DNA of 64,000 nt from Youhaiella tibetensis (GCF_008000755.1 NZ_CP041690.1:1489260-1553259), one strand, 5' to 3'; counted from the stretch's first letter, positions 45,154 through 55,800 are shown. Numbers and translations: made by a program. The notes: generated from the sequence alone by a model not told the origin.

Positions 45154-46022
45154 TGCGATACTCCTTCGTCGGCCACGCCGTTGCGCAGCGTGCCGATCCC
45201 TTCGGCTTCGACTTCGATCACATCGCCCGGCTTGAGCCAGATCGGCGGATCGAACCGCGCCCCGGCCCCGGTCGGGGTGCCGGTGACGATGACATCGCCC
45301 GGCACGAGCGTGGTGAAAGTCGAGATGTAGTTGATGAGCTTGCGGAAGCTGAAGATCATGCGGCTGGTGCGATCGTCCTGGCGGATTTCGCCGTTGACGC
45401 GCGTCGTAAGCCGGATATCGGCGATCTGGTCTTCCAAAACATAGGGCACGAGCCAGGGGCCGATCGAGCCGGTGCCGTCGAAATTCTTGCCCTGCGTCAC
45501 GTTGAACTTGGCGTGGCGCACCCAGTCGCGCACCGTGCCTTCATCGCACAGCGTCAGTGCAGCAACGTGGTCGAGCGCGTTGGCTTCCGAAATGTGCCGT
45601 CCGCCCTTGCCGATGACCAGGACGACTTCGCCCTCGTAGTCGAGCTGGGGCGAGACCATCGGACGGGTGAGGGGGACGCCGTGTCCCACGAACGAGCGTG
45701 GGAAGCGCGGAAACAGCGAAGGATTCGAAGGCGCGGCCTGGCCGTCCTTGTACTCCTCGTTGCGGTCCGGGTAGTTGACGCCCACGCAGATGATCTTTTC
45801 CGGCGACGGCACCGGAATGGCGTAGGTGAACTCGCCTTCGGCAAAGTCCGCCGGCCGGTTCGCCGCCTCGTCGACAAGCCGCCGCAGCGCTCCTGCTTCG
45901 ACGACTTCGCGCAGGCTCGGCCATTCGGGGCGAGTGAGGTCGACGAAGCCCTTGTCCGTGATCGCGCCATACCGGACCTTGCCGGCGGCCTCGACGGTGG
46001 CGAGGCGTCCATACTTGCTCAT
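45150..46022 (-). CDS. hpaG: FAH-family hydrolase, probable HpaG-type decarboxylase/isomerase
   Basis: 290-residue fumarylacetoacetate hydrolase-fold protein. Visible are IICVGVNYPDRNEEY, the metal-binding YEGEVVLVIGKGGRHIS, FDGTGSIGPWLVP and GDVIVTGTPTGAGARFDPPI. In this operon it should catalyse the decarboxylation of 5-oxopent-3-ene-1,2,5-tricarboxylate and perhaps the following isomerisation. The E. coli enzyme is a double FAH protein of about 430 residues; this one has a single domain, so it may work as a homodimer. The ATG at 46022 was chosen to fit the family start. Confidence 0.8.
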   Translation of the reverse strand: MSKYGRLATVEAAGKVRYGAITDKGFVDLTRPEWPSLREVVEAGALRRLVDEAANRPADFAEGEFTYAIPVPSPEKIICVGVNYPDRNEEYKDGQAAPSNPSLFPRFPRSFVGHGVPLTRPMVSPQLDYEGEVVLVIGKGGRHISEANALDHVAALTLCDEGTVRDWVRHAKFNVTQGKNFDGTGSIGPWLVPYVLEDQIADIRLTTRVNGEIRQDDRTSRMIFSFRKLINYISTFTTLVPGDVIVTGTPTGAGARFDPPIWLKPGDVIEVEAEGIGTLRNGVADEGVSQ

Positions 46023-46032
46023 TGTGCTTTCC

Positions 46033-47490
46033 TTAGGCCCCGATACCGCCGAGGCAGACATATTTGATCTCGGTGAACTCCTCGATGCCGTACTTGGAGC
46101 CTTCCCGGCCCAGGCCCGAGGATTTGACGCCGCCGAACGGCGCTTCGGCGGTGGAGATGAGGCCGGTATTGACCCCGACCATGCCGTATTCGAGCGCCTC
46201 GGCCACCCGCCAGACGCGCGCGAGGTCGCGCGCATAGAAATAGGAGGCGAGGCCGAACTCGGTATCGTTGGCCTGTGCAATGACGTCGGCCTCGTCCTTG
46301 AAGGCGAAGAGCGGAGCCAGGGGACCGAAGGTTTCCTCGCGCGCCACCGCCATCTGCGGCGTCACGCCGGTGAGAATCGTGGTTTCAAAGAAGGTGCCGC
46401 CCAGCGCATGCGGCTTGCCGCCCAGCGCCACCTGCGCGCCCTTGTCCACGGCATCGGCGATATGTTCTTCGACCTTGGCTACCGCCTTGTCGTCGATCAG
46501 CGGCCCGAGCACCACGCCTTCATCGAGGCCATTGCCGACCTTGAGCTTGCTGACCGCTGCCGAGAGCTTCTGGGCGAAGGCGTCGTAGACCCCTTCCTGC
46601 ACGTAGATGCGGTTGGCGCACACGCAGGTCTGCCCGTTGTTGCGGAACTTGGCGATCAGGGCGCCTTCGACGGCGGCATCGAGGTCCGCGTCGTCAAAGA
46701 CGATGAAGGGCGCATTGCCGCCCAGCTCCAGCCCGAGCTTCTTGATAGTCGGCGCGCTCTGCGCAAAGAGCTGCGCGCCGATCTCGGTCGAGCCGGTGAA
46801 CGTGATCTTGCGCACGATCGGATTGGCAGTCATCTCGGCGCCGATCTCGGAGGCCGAACCGGTAAGGACGCTGAACACCCCCGCAGGAATGCCCGCGCGC
46901 TCGGCGAGAACGGCCAGCGCGATGGCCGAAAACGGCGTCTGCGAGGCGGGCTTGAGCACCATGGCGCAGCCGGCGGCCAGCGCGGGCCCGGCCTTGCGCG
47001 TGATCATGGCGTTGGGGAAGTTCCAGGGCGTGATCGCGCCGACCACCCCGATTGGCTGCTTGAGCACCATGATGCGTTTGTCGCGCTGGTGCCCGGGGAT
47101 GATGTCGCCATAGACCCGGCGGGCCTCTTCTGCGAACCATTCGATGAAGCTGGCGCCATAGGCGATCTCGCCCTTGGCCTCGGCCAGGGGTTTGCCCTGC
47201 TCGAGCGTCAGGATGAGGCCCAGGTCGTCCTGGTTGGCCATCATCAGCTCGAACCAGCGGCGCAGGATGACGGAGCGCTCCTTGGCGGTCCGCGCCGCCC
47301 ATTCGACCTGCGCTTCGCGCGCGGCCTCGATGGCCTCGCGGGTCGCGGCCGTCCCCAGCCTGGGGACATTGCCAACCCGTTCACCGGTGGCGGGGTTGGT
47401 TACGGCGATGGACTGGCCGGCCGTGGCTTCGATCCACTTGCCGGCGACATAGGCAGCCTGGCGGAGAAGCGTGGGATCCTTGAGCTTCAT
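46033..47490 (-). CDS. gabD: NAD(P)-dependent succinate-semialdehyde dehydrogenase
   Basis: 485-residue aldehyde dehydrogenase of the GabD group, with [20 protein letters not shown] and the catalytic Cys in [15 protein letters not shown], plus the GabD-like [14 protein letters not shown]. It would oxidise succinate semialdehyde, the aldolase product, to succinate for the TCA cycle. The start overlaps the decarboxylase stop by four bases. Confidence 0.9.
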   Translation of the reverse strand: MKLKDPTLLRQAAYVAGKWIEATAGQSIAVTNPATGERVGNVPRLGTAATREAIEAAREAQVEWAARTAKERSVILRRWFELMMANQDDLGLILTLEQGKPLAEAKGEIAYGASFIEWFAEEARRVYGDIIPGHQRDKRIMVLKQPIGVVGAITPWNFPNAMITRKAGPALAAGCAMVLKPASQTPFSAIALAVLAERAGIPAGVFSVLTGSASEIGAEMTANPIVRKITFTGSTEIGAQLFAQSAPTIKKLGLELGGNAPFIVFDDADLDAAVEGALIAKFRNNGQTCVCANRIYVQEGVYDAFAQKLSAAVSKLKVGNGLDEGVVLGPLIDDKAVAKVEEHIADAVDKGAQVALGGKPHALGGTFFETTILTGVTPQMAVAREETFGPLAPLFAFKDEADVIAQANDTEFGLASYFYARDLARVWRVAEALEYGMVGVNTGLISTAEAPFGGVKSSGLGREGSKYGIEEFTEIKYVCLGGIGA

Positions 47491-48917
47491 GCGGTCTTTT
47501 TCTCGTTTTCAAGGGAGCGGGCGATTTCGACAATGGTGTCGAACGCGACATCGGCATCGGCCTCGGTCATGTCCGAGTGGCCGGCCTGGAAGCGGATGAC
47601 GAGCTTGCCGTCGAAATGGCTCTGCGTGAGGTAGATGCGCCCGTCATCGTTGATGGCGTTGACGAGTCGCAGGTTGAGGGCATCAAGGTCGCCGGCGCCC
47701 TTCGGTGCGTAGCGGAACGAGAACAGCGACAGCATCGGCTGCGTGACGATCTCGAAATCCGGCTCGGCATTGAGCCGGTGCGCCAGCTTTTCGGCCCACT
47801 GCACGTGGTTCCGGATCATCCTGCGCAGGCCTTCGAGCCCCTCCGCCCGCAACACGAACCAGAGCTTGAGCGCCCTGAACCGCCGACCGAGCTGGACGGA
47901 CCACTCCGAGAAATTGACGACACCGTCATGGCCGTGGGTCTTGAGGTATTCCGGCTTGATGGCCAGCGTGCGCACCAGATCGTCGGGATTGCGCACGAAA
48001 TGGGCCGAGCAGTCGAACTGCACCGACAGCCACTTGTGCGGGTTGAAGACGATGGAATCGGCCATTTCCACGCCTTCCCAGAAGTGCCGGAACTCCGGGC
48101 AGATCATGGCCGAACCGGCCCAGGCCGCGTCCACGTGCACGTAAAGCCCGTGGCGCTGGGCGATCTCGCACACCGCGCGGATGTTGTCGGTCGAGCCGAC
48201 GCTCGTCGAGCCGACGCAGGCGACGATGCCCGCCGGCAGGTAGCCGGCGGCCTTGTCCGCGACGATGGCGGCCTCGAGCGCGGCCGGGTCCATCGATTGC
48301 AGGGGACCGTGCGTGGGAATGCGGACCAGGTTCTCCTGGCCGATGCCCGAGATCCAGATGGCGCGATCGATCGAGGTGTGAACCAGGTTCGAGCTATAGA
48401 CGCGCAACTGCTTGTTGGCTGCCAGCCCCTGGGAATTGCCATGCCATTCGAGCGCGCGCTCGCGCATGGTGAGCACGGCGGCAAGCGTCGAGGAGGAGGC
48501 GGAGTCCTGGATGACGCCACCAAAACCCTCCGGCAGGCCGATGGCCTGTCGCAGCCAGTCGATCATGCGGATTTCGAGTTCCGTCGCAGCCGGCGAGGTC
48601 TGCCACAGCATGCATTGCGCACCCATGGCGGCGACCAGGTATTCGGCAATGACCGAGGGCGGCGCGGCGCTGGCCGGGAAATAGGCGAAGAACCGGGGAT
48701 GCTGCCAATGCGTCATTCCCGGCACGATGAGGGTCTCGAAATCGGCGAAGATCTTTTCCATCGGCTCGGCCTTTTCGGGCGGAACCGAGGGCAGGGCATT
48801 GAGCGTCTTGCCGGGAACGAGGGGAGCGCGGACGTGGCGCTCGCGGAGGCCTTCGCGATAGTCGACACCCCACTGGGCGGCCCTGGTGGACCAGGCGCGG
48901 AAATCGTCGTTATTCAT
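47487..48917 (-). CDS. PLP-dependent aromatic-L-amino-acid (DOPA/tyrosine-type) decarboxylase
   Basis: 476-residue group II decarboxylase very like animal and Pseudomonas aromatic amino acid/DOPA decarboxylases. The PLP lysine is Lys295 in [18 protein letters not shown], the stacking His is His180 in NLVHTSID, and the Asp-Ala of HVDAAWAG (Asp263) contact the cofactor. It should turn L-DOPA, tyrosine or related amino acids into amines. The ATG at 48917 gives the usual N terminus; upstream in-frame sequence lies in hpaD. Its place inside the homoprotocatechuate operon suggests L-DOPA to dopamine as the entry route. Confidence 0.9.
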   Translation of the reverse strand: MNNDDFRAWSTRAAQWGVDYREGLRERHVRAPLVPGKTLNALPSVPPEKAEPMEKIFADFETLIVPGMTHWQHPRFFAYFPASAAPPSVIAEYLVAAMGAQCMLWQTSPAATELEIRMIDWLRQAIGLPEGFGGVIQDSASSSTLAAVLTMRERALEWHGNSQGLAANKQLRVYSSNLVHTSIDRAIWISGIGQENLVRIPTHGPLQSMDPAALEAAIVADKAAGYLPAGIVACVGSTSVGSTDNIRAVCEIAQRHGLYVHVDAAWAGSAMICPEFRHFWEGVEMADSIVFNPHKWLSVQFDCSAHFVRNPDDLVRTLAIKPEYLKTHGHDGVVNFSEWSVQLGRRFRALKLWFVLRAEGLEGLRRMIRNHVQWAEKLAHRLNAEPDFEIVTQPMLSLFSFRYAPKGAGDLDALNLRLVNAINDDGRIYLTQSHFDGKLVIRFQAGHSDMTEADADVAFDTIVEIARSLENEKKTA

Positions 48918-48937
48918 GAAGGCCTCCGGTTTGGCTA

Positions 48938-49918
48938 TCAGGGCGCGATGATCGGCTGGGCTGCCAGCTCCGGCTCGCGCACCTTGGCGTTGGCGAACGT
49001 ACTGCCTTCTTCGAACCATGAGCGCGGGGCAGGGGCGCCCCAGAGCGTCTGCCGCTGCGGGTCCTTGAGGTCCCAGCGGATGGGTTCGAGGTCCGGATCG
49101 ACCGTCTGGTAATCCGAGCAGTAAATCTCGATGCGGTGATTATCCGGATCGCGCACGTAGAGGAAGAAGGCGTTGGAAATTCCGTGCCGGCCGGGGCCGC
49201 GCTCGATATTGCCAACCCAGCCGGTCGTGGCCATCAGGTCGAGCAGGTCGATGATGTTGAGCGGGGTGGGCACCCAGAACGCGACATGGTGCAGCCGCGG
49301 GCCCTTGCCGTTCGTGAAGGCGATGTCGTGCACGCCGCCCTTGCGATGCGTCCAGGCAGCCCAGAGCTTTCCGGTCTCGTTGTCCTCGGTGTACTCGGTC
49401 ACCCGGAAGCCGATCTCGTTGTAGAAGGCGACCGATTCATCCACGTTCGGGGAGAAGCAGTTGAAGTGGTCGATGCGCAGCGGCTTGACGCCCTTGTAGA
49501 GCGCATACTTCTGGTGGATCGGCGGCAGGCGTTCCATTTTCGAGTAGAACTCGAGCGGGATGCCATGGGGATCGTGGGTACGGAACGTGCGGCTCTGGTA
49601 GGGGCGCTCGACCCACTCCACCGGCAGGCCCTTGCCCTTGAAGAAGTGCTCGGCCTTGTCGAGGTCTTCCTCGCTATAGACCTTGAACCCCAGGTCGCGG
49701 GCCTCGGCCTGACCGCTCTTGCGCAGCACGATGCAGTGATGCCCGCGTTCCTCGAGGGCGCGCAGATAGATCGTATCCTTGTCCTCGTCGGTCACCTGCA
49801 GGCCGAGCGTATCGACATAAAAGGCCCGCGACTTGGCGAGATCGGTGACCGCCAGCTCGACGTGGCTCAGGCGCACGATGTTGAAGGGCGGGTAGAGAAC
49901 GGGTTTCGGTAAGGTCAT
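48938..49918 (-). CDS. hpaD: 3,4-dihydroxyphenylacetate 2,3-dioxygenase
   Basis: 326-residue extradiol ring-cleavage dioxygenase with two vicinal-oxygen-chelate modules, of the type represented by the Brevibacterium homoprotocatechuate enzyme. The iron ligands are visible as His151 (RIDHFNCF), one of His210/His211 (RLHHVAFWV) and Glu264 (NHRIEIYCSDY). It opens the ring of homoprotocatechuate to 5-carboxymethyl-2-hydroxymuconate semialdehyde. The ATG at 49918 has AGGAGG five bases ahead. Confidence 0.93.
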   Translation of the reverse strand: MTLPKPVLYPPFNIVRLSHVELAVTDLAKSRAFYVDTLGLQVTDEDKDTIYLRALEERGHHCIVLRKSGQAEARDLGFKVYSEEDLDKAEHFFKGKGLPVEWVERPYQSRTFRTHDPHGIPLEFYSKMERLPPIHQKYALYKGVKPLRIDHFNCFSPNVDESVAFYNEIGFRVTEYTEDNETGKLWAAWTHRKGGVHDIAFTNGKGPRLHHVAFWVPTPLNIIDLLDLMATTGWVGNIERGPGRHGISNAFFLYVRDPDNHRIEIYCSDYQTVDPDLEPIRWDLKDPQRQTLWGAPAPRSWFEEGSTFANAKVREPELAAQPIIAP

Positions 49919-50008
49919 TTTTCCTCCTGTCGGCGCTCCTCGCGCCGAGGCGACGTTGCCCATCCCAGGGGCCGTCGCCTTGATCGAAATCAAGGTCGAG
50001 CGACGTGA

Positions 50009-51526
50009 TCAGCCGCCGAGCTTCTGAATGTTCGCCGGTGCCGTTGCGAAGGCTATGTTCTTGGTTTCCATATAGAAATCGAACGACCAATCACCGCCGT
50101 CGCGGCCGATGCCAGAGTTCTTGACGCCACCGAACGGGGTCGGCAGGTGACGGACGTTTTCCGAGTTGACCCAGATCATGCCGGCCTGCAGGGCGTCAGT
50201 GAACCGGAAGGCGCGCGTGACGTCCGCAGTCCAGAGATATCCGGTCAGGCCGTACTGCACGTCATTGGCGATCGAAAGGGCTTCCGCCTCGTCCTTGAAC
50301 GGGATGGCGCTCAGCACCGGCCCGAAGATTTCTTCCTGGGCGATGCGCATGTCGTTGCGCACCCCGGTGAAAAGCGTGGGCGCCACGTAGCATCCGCCGC
50401 CCGGGCCATCGACCTTGCGGCCGCCGGCCGCGAGCGTGGCGCCTTCTCCCACCCCGATATCGACATAGGAGAGCACCTTCTTCTCGTGCACCGGATGCAC
50501 CAGCGGGCCGACCACCGTCTGCGGGTCGAGGGGGTGCCCCACCTTGATGCGATTGGCACGCTCGGCCACCTTGGCGGTGAAGGCGTCGTAAATGGACTCC
50601 TCCACCAGCAGGCGCGAAGAGGAGGTGCAGCGCTCGCCGTTGAGCGAGTAGATCATGAAGACTGCAGCATCGGCCGCACGCTCGAGGTCGGCATCGGCAA
50701 AGACGATGACCGGGTTCTTGCCGCCGAGTTCGAAATGCACGCGCTTGAGCGTGTCGGCACCCTGCTTCATGATCATCGAGCCCGTCCGGCTCTCCCCCAC
50801 GAAGCCGATGGCCTTGATGTCCGGATGCTCGGTCAGCGCCTTACCCGCATCCTCGCCCATGCCGTTGACGAGGTTCCACACGCCCTTGGGGAGCCCCGCC
50901 TCTTCGGCAATCTCGATGAGGAGACGTGCCGTCAGCGGCGAGAACTCGGCCGGCTTGTGGACGACCGTGCAGCCGGCGGCGAGCGCCGGGGCGATCTTCC
51001 AGGTCGAAAGCATGAACGGGGTATTCCACGGCGTGATCACGCCAACCGGGCCGATCGGCACGCGGGTCGTCATGTTGAGCTGGCCGGCCGCGCGCAGCGC
51101 CTTGCCGTCGCGCGCCTCGGGCGCCCGGTCGGCAAAGAAGCGGAAATTCTCCGCCCCGCGCAGCGCTGCCTTGGACATAAACTTGAGCGACTGGCCCGTG
51201 TCCATGCACTCGACGAACGCGATTTCCTCTGCGCGCGCCACGATGGCGTCGGCAATCTTGTGCAGGAGCTTCTTGCGGGAGGCGCCATCCATCGCGGCCC
51301 AGGCGGGGAAGGCGGCCTTCGCGGCCTTTGCCGCGCGGTCGATATCGGCTGCCTTACCCTGCGCAACCTTGGCCAGCGGCTTGAGGTCGACCGGCGACAT
51401 GCTCTCGAAAGTCGAGCCGTCCAGAGCCGGCACGTCCTCGCCATTTATGCGGTTGAGCACGCCTTCGCGCTGGAAGCGGGCAAGGTAACCCTCGGCCTTC
51501 TTGAGGTTCTCTTCGAAATCGGACAT
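50009..51526 (-). CDS. hpaE: 5-carboxymethyl-2-hydroxymuconate semialdehyde dehydrogenase
   Basis: 505-residue aldehyde dehydrogenase with catalytic Glu in FELGGKNPVIV and catalytic Cys in LNGERCTSSSRLLV; LNGERC is typical of HpaE. It oxidises the ring-cleavage semialdehyde to 5-carboxymethyl-2-hydroxymuconate. It lies 14 bases after hpaF and about 90 bases before hpaD in the operon. Confidence 0.93.
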   Translation of the reverse strand: MSDFEENLKKAEGYLARFQREGVLNRINGEDVPALDGSTFESMSPVDLKPLAKVAQGKAADIDRAAKAAKAAFPAWAAMDGASRKKLLHKIADAIVARAEEIAFVECMDTGQSLKFMSKAALRGAENFRFFADRAPEARDGKALRAAGQLNMTTRVPIGPVGVITPWNTPFMLSTWKIAPALAAGCTVVHKPAEFSPLTARLLIEIAEEAGLPKGVWNLVNGMGEDAGKALTEHPDIKAIGFVGESRTGSMIMKQGADTLKRVHFELGGKNPVIVFADADLERAADAAVFMIYSLNGERCTSSSRLLVEESIYDAFTAKVAERANRIKVGHPLDPQTVVGPLVHPVHEKKVLSYVDIGVGEGATLAAGGRKVDGPGGGCYVAPTLFTGVRNDMRIAQEEIFGPVLSAIPFKDEAEALSIANDVQYGLTGYLWTADVTRAFRFTDALQAGMIWVNSENVRHLPTPFGGVKNSGIGRDGGDWSFDFYMETKNIAFATAPANIQKLGG

Positions 51527-51540
51527 GGCAATTGGTACCG

Positions 51541-51927
51541 TTACTTGCCGCGCAGCCGCGGGTGGATGGCATTCTTCTTCCAGCTCAAATCCGGGTCGAT
51601 CTCGCGGATTTCGAGCGAAAGGGCGAAGTGGGGGGTAGTGAAGAGCGGAGCCAGATACGCGCCGACGGCGGAGAAGATCGCCTCGCCCGTTCTCTGTTTC
51701 TCCTCGGCCGACCGACCGGCGCCGATGCGGAAGGACATATCGATGAAGCCGTTTTCGGGCAGGCGATCGGCAACGGAATACGCTTCCGCCCGGAAGGCGC
51801 GGACCCGAACCGCGCCAACCTCGAATAACCCCGTCTCCAGGATCGTGTCCGAAATCAGCGCGCAGAGCGCGTTCATGTCCACGCGGCTATCGAGGTTCGC
51901 CGAGTATTCTATGGAAAAGTGCGGCAT
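51541..51927 (-). CDS. hpaF: 5-carboxymethyl-2-hydroxymuconate delta-isomerase
   Basis: 128-residue tautomerase-fold isomerase. The protein starts MPHFSIEYSANL, so removal of Met exposes the catalytic Pro1 of this family, and SFRIGAGRSAEEKQR and SLEIREIDPDLSWKKN match HpaF. It moves the double bond of 5-carboxymethyl-2-hydroxymuconate before decarboxylation. It is the first gene of the operon, divergent from hpaR. Confidence 0.92.
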   Translation of the reverse strand: MPHFSIEYSANLDSRVDMNALCALISDTILETGLFEVGAVRVRAFRAEAYSVADRLPENGFIDMSFRIGAGRSAEEKQRTGEAIFSAVGAYLAPLFTTPHFALSLEIREIDPDLSWKKNAIHPRLRGK

Positions 51928-51960
51928 GGTCTCCCTCCGACTCTGCGGCCGGCTTGAATG

Positions 51961-51996
51961 TAGTTAACGTGTTAAATAAATTGACGGCCATGTCAA
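51961..51996. promoter_or_regulatory. hpaF/hpaR intergenic operator region with third copy of the 19-base motif
   Basis: TAGTTAACGTGTTAAATAA (51961-51979) holds a perfect TTAAC-GT-GTTAA palindrome and matches the motif at 40887-40905 at 17 of 19 bases. A TTGAC-N6-GTCAA repeat follows (51981-51996) and contains a minus-strand TTGACA suited to the hpaF promoter. HpaR is the expected binder. Confidence 0.5.
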
Positions 51997-52097
51997 GCTG
52001 TTTGACCGGGGTGTTTGCCATCGGCGGTCAAATCGGAATATAGGCGCTACTGGCAGAGCTTGGCCTGCCATACCAGCCGAAGTGCCCGGAGGCCGCC

Positions 52098-52526
52098 TTG
52101 CTGCCCAGGAATACGCGTCGATCGCTCCCGATGTCGCTGCTGCGCGCCCGCGAAGCGGTCATGTCCAATTTCCGACCCATGCTCGCCCGTCACGACGTGA
52201 CCGAACAGCAATGGCGCGTCATCCGCGTCCTGGGGGAGAACAGTCCGCTCGATGCGACCGAGGTCGCCGAGCGTGCGTCCATCCTCGCTCCCAGCCTGAC
52301 GCGCATCATCAAGACGCTCGAGGATCGCGGGTACATCACGCGCGGAAAGTTCGAGGGCGACGGACGTCGCGTCCAGTTGGCGATTGCGCCGGCCGGCCAG
52401 GCCATGATCGATGAGCTGGCCCCCGAGCGACGCGCGATCTATCGGGAAATCGAGCGCAAGTACGGTCCAGAGGAACTCGAAAAGCTGCTCGATATGCTTG
52501 AGTCCCTCATTAAAACCCAAGAATAG
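52098..52526 (+). CDS. hpaR: HpaR-type MarR-family regulator of homoprotocatechuate degradation
   Basis: 142-residue MarR-type repressor. LLRAREAVMSNFRPMLARHD and VTEQQWRVIRVLGENSPLD are typical of HpaR; the winged helix region follows with TEVAERASILAPSLTRIIKT and LEDRGYITRGKFEGDGRR. The start is probably a TTG (52098) with GGAGG ahead, giving the conserved RNTRRSLPMSLL beginning. In E. coli, HpaR represses the meta operon until the substrate binds. It is divergent from hpaF. Confidence 0.9.
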   Translation: MLPRNTRRSLPMSLLRAREAVMSNFRPMLARHDVTEQQWRVIRVLGENSPLDATEVAERASILAPSLTRIIKTLEDRGYITRGKFEGDGRRVQLAIAPAGQAMIDELAPERRAIYREIERKYGPEELEKLLDMLESLIKTQE

Positions 52527-52803
52527 CGCAAGTCATACCTCTTTGGAGGTAGGTCCCTTCGTTCGGAGGGGGTAGCGGAGCCGTGCGGCGCTGTGAGGCC
52601 CGGATTTGCTGGCATTTTAACGAATCCCGGCACTGGCATAGCCGCATATGTCTTCGAGTTAGGGTTAATAAAAGAACTACAGGCCAAGAATAGCCGGCTA
52701 TATAAAACAACAAAACGGGTGCTTTCGCTTCCTCTCAAGGGGTGCTGATAGCTGTGATTAATCGAGTGTTAATCCGGGTAATCAGCCCTTCGAGGGGGAA
52801 TTC
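52527..52803. promoter_or_regulatory. Leader region of the giant adhesin gene with two hairpins
   Basis: The 277-base gap holds a perfect hairpin TACCTC-TTTG-GAGGTA (52536-52551) and a second one, CCCTTC-GTTC-GGAGGG with one wobble pair, just after it; both may end the hpaR message. An AT-rich stretch, TATATAAAACAACAAAA (about 52700-52716), is the likely promoter area of the adhesin, and GAGGGGG sits seven bases before its ATG. I see no gene. Confidence 0.4.
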
Positions 52804-55800
52804 ATGGCTATCAATAACGAGTTCGATCGTTCGGCCAACCGTGAAGTCGTTTCCGACCGCGCAACTTCCGACGATGTGAGTTCTGTTTCGGCCGGCGCAG
52901 GGGCGCAAGTGCTGCCCGGCGTCACCCAAGACGTCGCTCCCAGCCCCGAAGTGGTTCTCGTCGCCCAGGCAAGTGTTCCAGCCATGGACGCCGCTCCAGA
53001 GCAGGTCGTGGTCGAAATGGCCGAGGGCAACATCGCACGCCTGCCCGAGGGCGCTGACATCAGCCAGCCCCGCCAGAACGGCGCCAACCTCGAATTCGTC
53101 CAGCCCGACGGCACCGTCATCGTCATCCCGAACGGGGCGGTGCAGGGGCTTACCCTCTTCATCGGCGCGGTGGAAATCCCGCCGCAGACCGTGGCGCAGC
53201 TCTTTGCCGCCAACGGCATCGAGGCGGCAGCCGGTCCCGAAGGCGGGGCCGAAGGATCGCACGGCAATTTCGGCTGGCAGGATCCGGGTGGCATCGGCGA
53301 TGGCCTGGGCTATGGCGACCTCTTGCCCCCGACCGAACTCTTCCGCGGGCTCCCCGACTTCGAGCAGCTTCTTGGCGTCAACTCCCGTCCGATGTTCGGC
53401 GGGTTGCAACTGGTCCTGGGCGGTGTCTCGGACGAAGGCCTGGCCTTCGGCAACCTCGATGAAGCCGGCTCGGACGACACCACCAACTCGGCGACCCTGG
53501 AAGGCCAGCTTGCCGTCAACGATCCCGATGGCGATCCGCTCCAGTTCGTGCTGGGCATTCCCGCAATCGCCCTCAAGTCGGGCGGCGTCGACATCGTCTG
53601 GGATGCCTCGGGCGAGAATGTCCTGATCGGCCGCGCCGGTGGCGTCGAGATCATTTGCATCACCATCACCGAAGGCCGCACGGCCGATGGCGGTGGCCAC
53701 TACCTGGTCGAACTCAAGGGCCCGATCGACCACCCGATCGCCAATGTCGAAGACCAGGTGACCCTCAATATCCCGATCACGGTCAGCGACGGGCAGGGTG
53801 GTTCGGATACCTCCACCCTCGTCCTTACTATCGAAGACGACAGCCCCATCCTCACCGACGCGCCGGTGGCGACGATCGTCAATGGCGACTTCACCGCGCC
53901 GGGCGACTTCACCCAGCAGCACGATTGGGGCGGCGCCGACAATGACGGCGTCACCGGCTGGATCGTCGAGGGGCCGCAGGTCGAGCGCGTCAATGACGGC
54001 TACCTGGGCATGCACACCTCCAACGGCGCGCCCATGATCGACATGGCCGCTTCGCCGGGCAACATCACCCTGTCCCAGGAAGTCTCGGGCCTAGTGAATG
54101 GCCAGACCTACGCCATCCAGTTCGAGGCGGGCGCTCCGGTTCCGGACAGCGCGGTTCTCGAAGTCTACTGGGGCGGGGAGCTGATCGGCACAATCAATCC
54201 GTCCAATGCCATGACGTCCTACAACTACGTCGTCACGGCCACCGGCAATGCCGCGCTCGACAAGCTCACCTTCAAGGAAGTCGGCAATTCGAGCTCGGAT
54301 CCGGTCGGCAACGGCATTCCCGGAACCCACGGTCTTCACGGCACCTACCTCGCCAATGTCGGGATCGTCGCGGCCGCTATCGTGGATGAAGACGGCCTTG
54401 CTGGCGGCAATGCCGGTGGCGTCGGCGACGTCGAGGGCGCCGCGACCCAGGCGACCGGCATTCTCGGTATCAAGTGGGGCGCCGACAATGGCGACCTGCC
54501 CGATGTCGAGGGCGTGCAGGATTCGTTCGGCCGCGCCGTCTACTTCACCGATGCCTCGGTCGCCTATAGCGGCGCCTCCGCGCTCACTTCGCTCGGCGAG
54601 AACATCGAGTTCCGTCTCGAAAACAACGGCACCCGTCTTGTCGGCTACGTCGCCGGCCATGGCGAGGGCGAAGAGGCCGGCGCCGAGCGCGTCGTCTTCA
54701 CCGTCTCGCTGTCCGACGATGGCAGCGGCTCGTTCGTCTTCACCCTGCTTGGCCAGCTCGATCACGCCGCAGGCGGCGACGAGAACGACATCACCCTGAC
54801 GTTCGACTTCACCGCACGCGATTTCGACGGAGACACCGTCGGCGGCAAGTTTGCTGTCGCGGTCGACGACGATAGCCCCGTGCAGCTGACCGGCGAAGAA
54901 GCGCCCCATGTCAGCGCCACGGTCCTCGAAGACGGCATTTCCGCCTCCATGGGTGACGCGGGCGACAAGCTCGAAGGCAACCGCGAGAACGGGGAAACCA
55001 CCTCGAGCGACGAGGCCTCCGGCCTTGCAGGCTCGTTGACGTCCCTGATCAAGGTCGGTGCCGATGGCCCGGCCACCTTCAGCGTCAACTTCGACCTCTC
55101 CGGTCTGCCCCACCTCTATTCGCATGGCCAGCCCGTCACCTATTCGGTGCTCGGCAATGTGCTGACCGCCACCGGCGTCACCGGCACGGTCTTCACCCTG
55201 AGCGTCAATAGCGACGGCTCCTGGAGCTTCGATCTCGACGGCCAGCTCGACCATGTTGCCGGCAGCGGCGAGAACTTCGCGCTGCGCAGCGGCGAGGGCT
55301 CGGTCTCGGCCATCGACTTCTCCTCGATCATCACCGTCACCGATTTCGATGGCGACAAGCTCGTGGGCCTGAGCCCCAACTCGTTCACCATCGCGGTTCA
55401 GGACGACGTCCCGGTCGCCACCGGGGCCTCTCTGGTCGCCAACAACCTGATCGTCAACGGCAGCTTCGAGCTGGGTGCACCTCCGGTCAACGGCGAAGGC
55501 TGGGCGATCACCGGCGCCGTGCCCGGCTGGACCAATGCCCAGGGCGGCGCTCTGTTCGAAATCCAGCAGGGCAATATCGGCGGGCAGAACCCGCAGGACG
55601 GCAACTACAAGGTCGAACTCGACGGTGACCGCGACGGTGGCCTTGAAAACACCAATGCGACCGTCCAGCAGACTATTTCGGGCACCGAAGCCGGCCAGAC
55701 CTATGTCCTGACCTTCTGGTATTCGCCCCGCCCGGGCTCGGAAGGCTCCAGCGGCATGGAGGTGCGCTTCGGCGGCAACCTCGTTCACGAGATCACGTCC

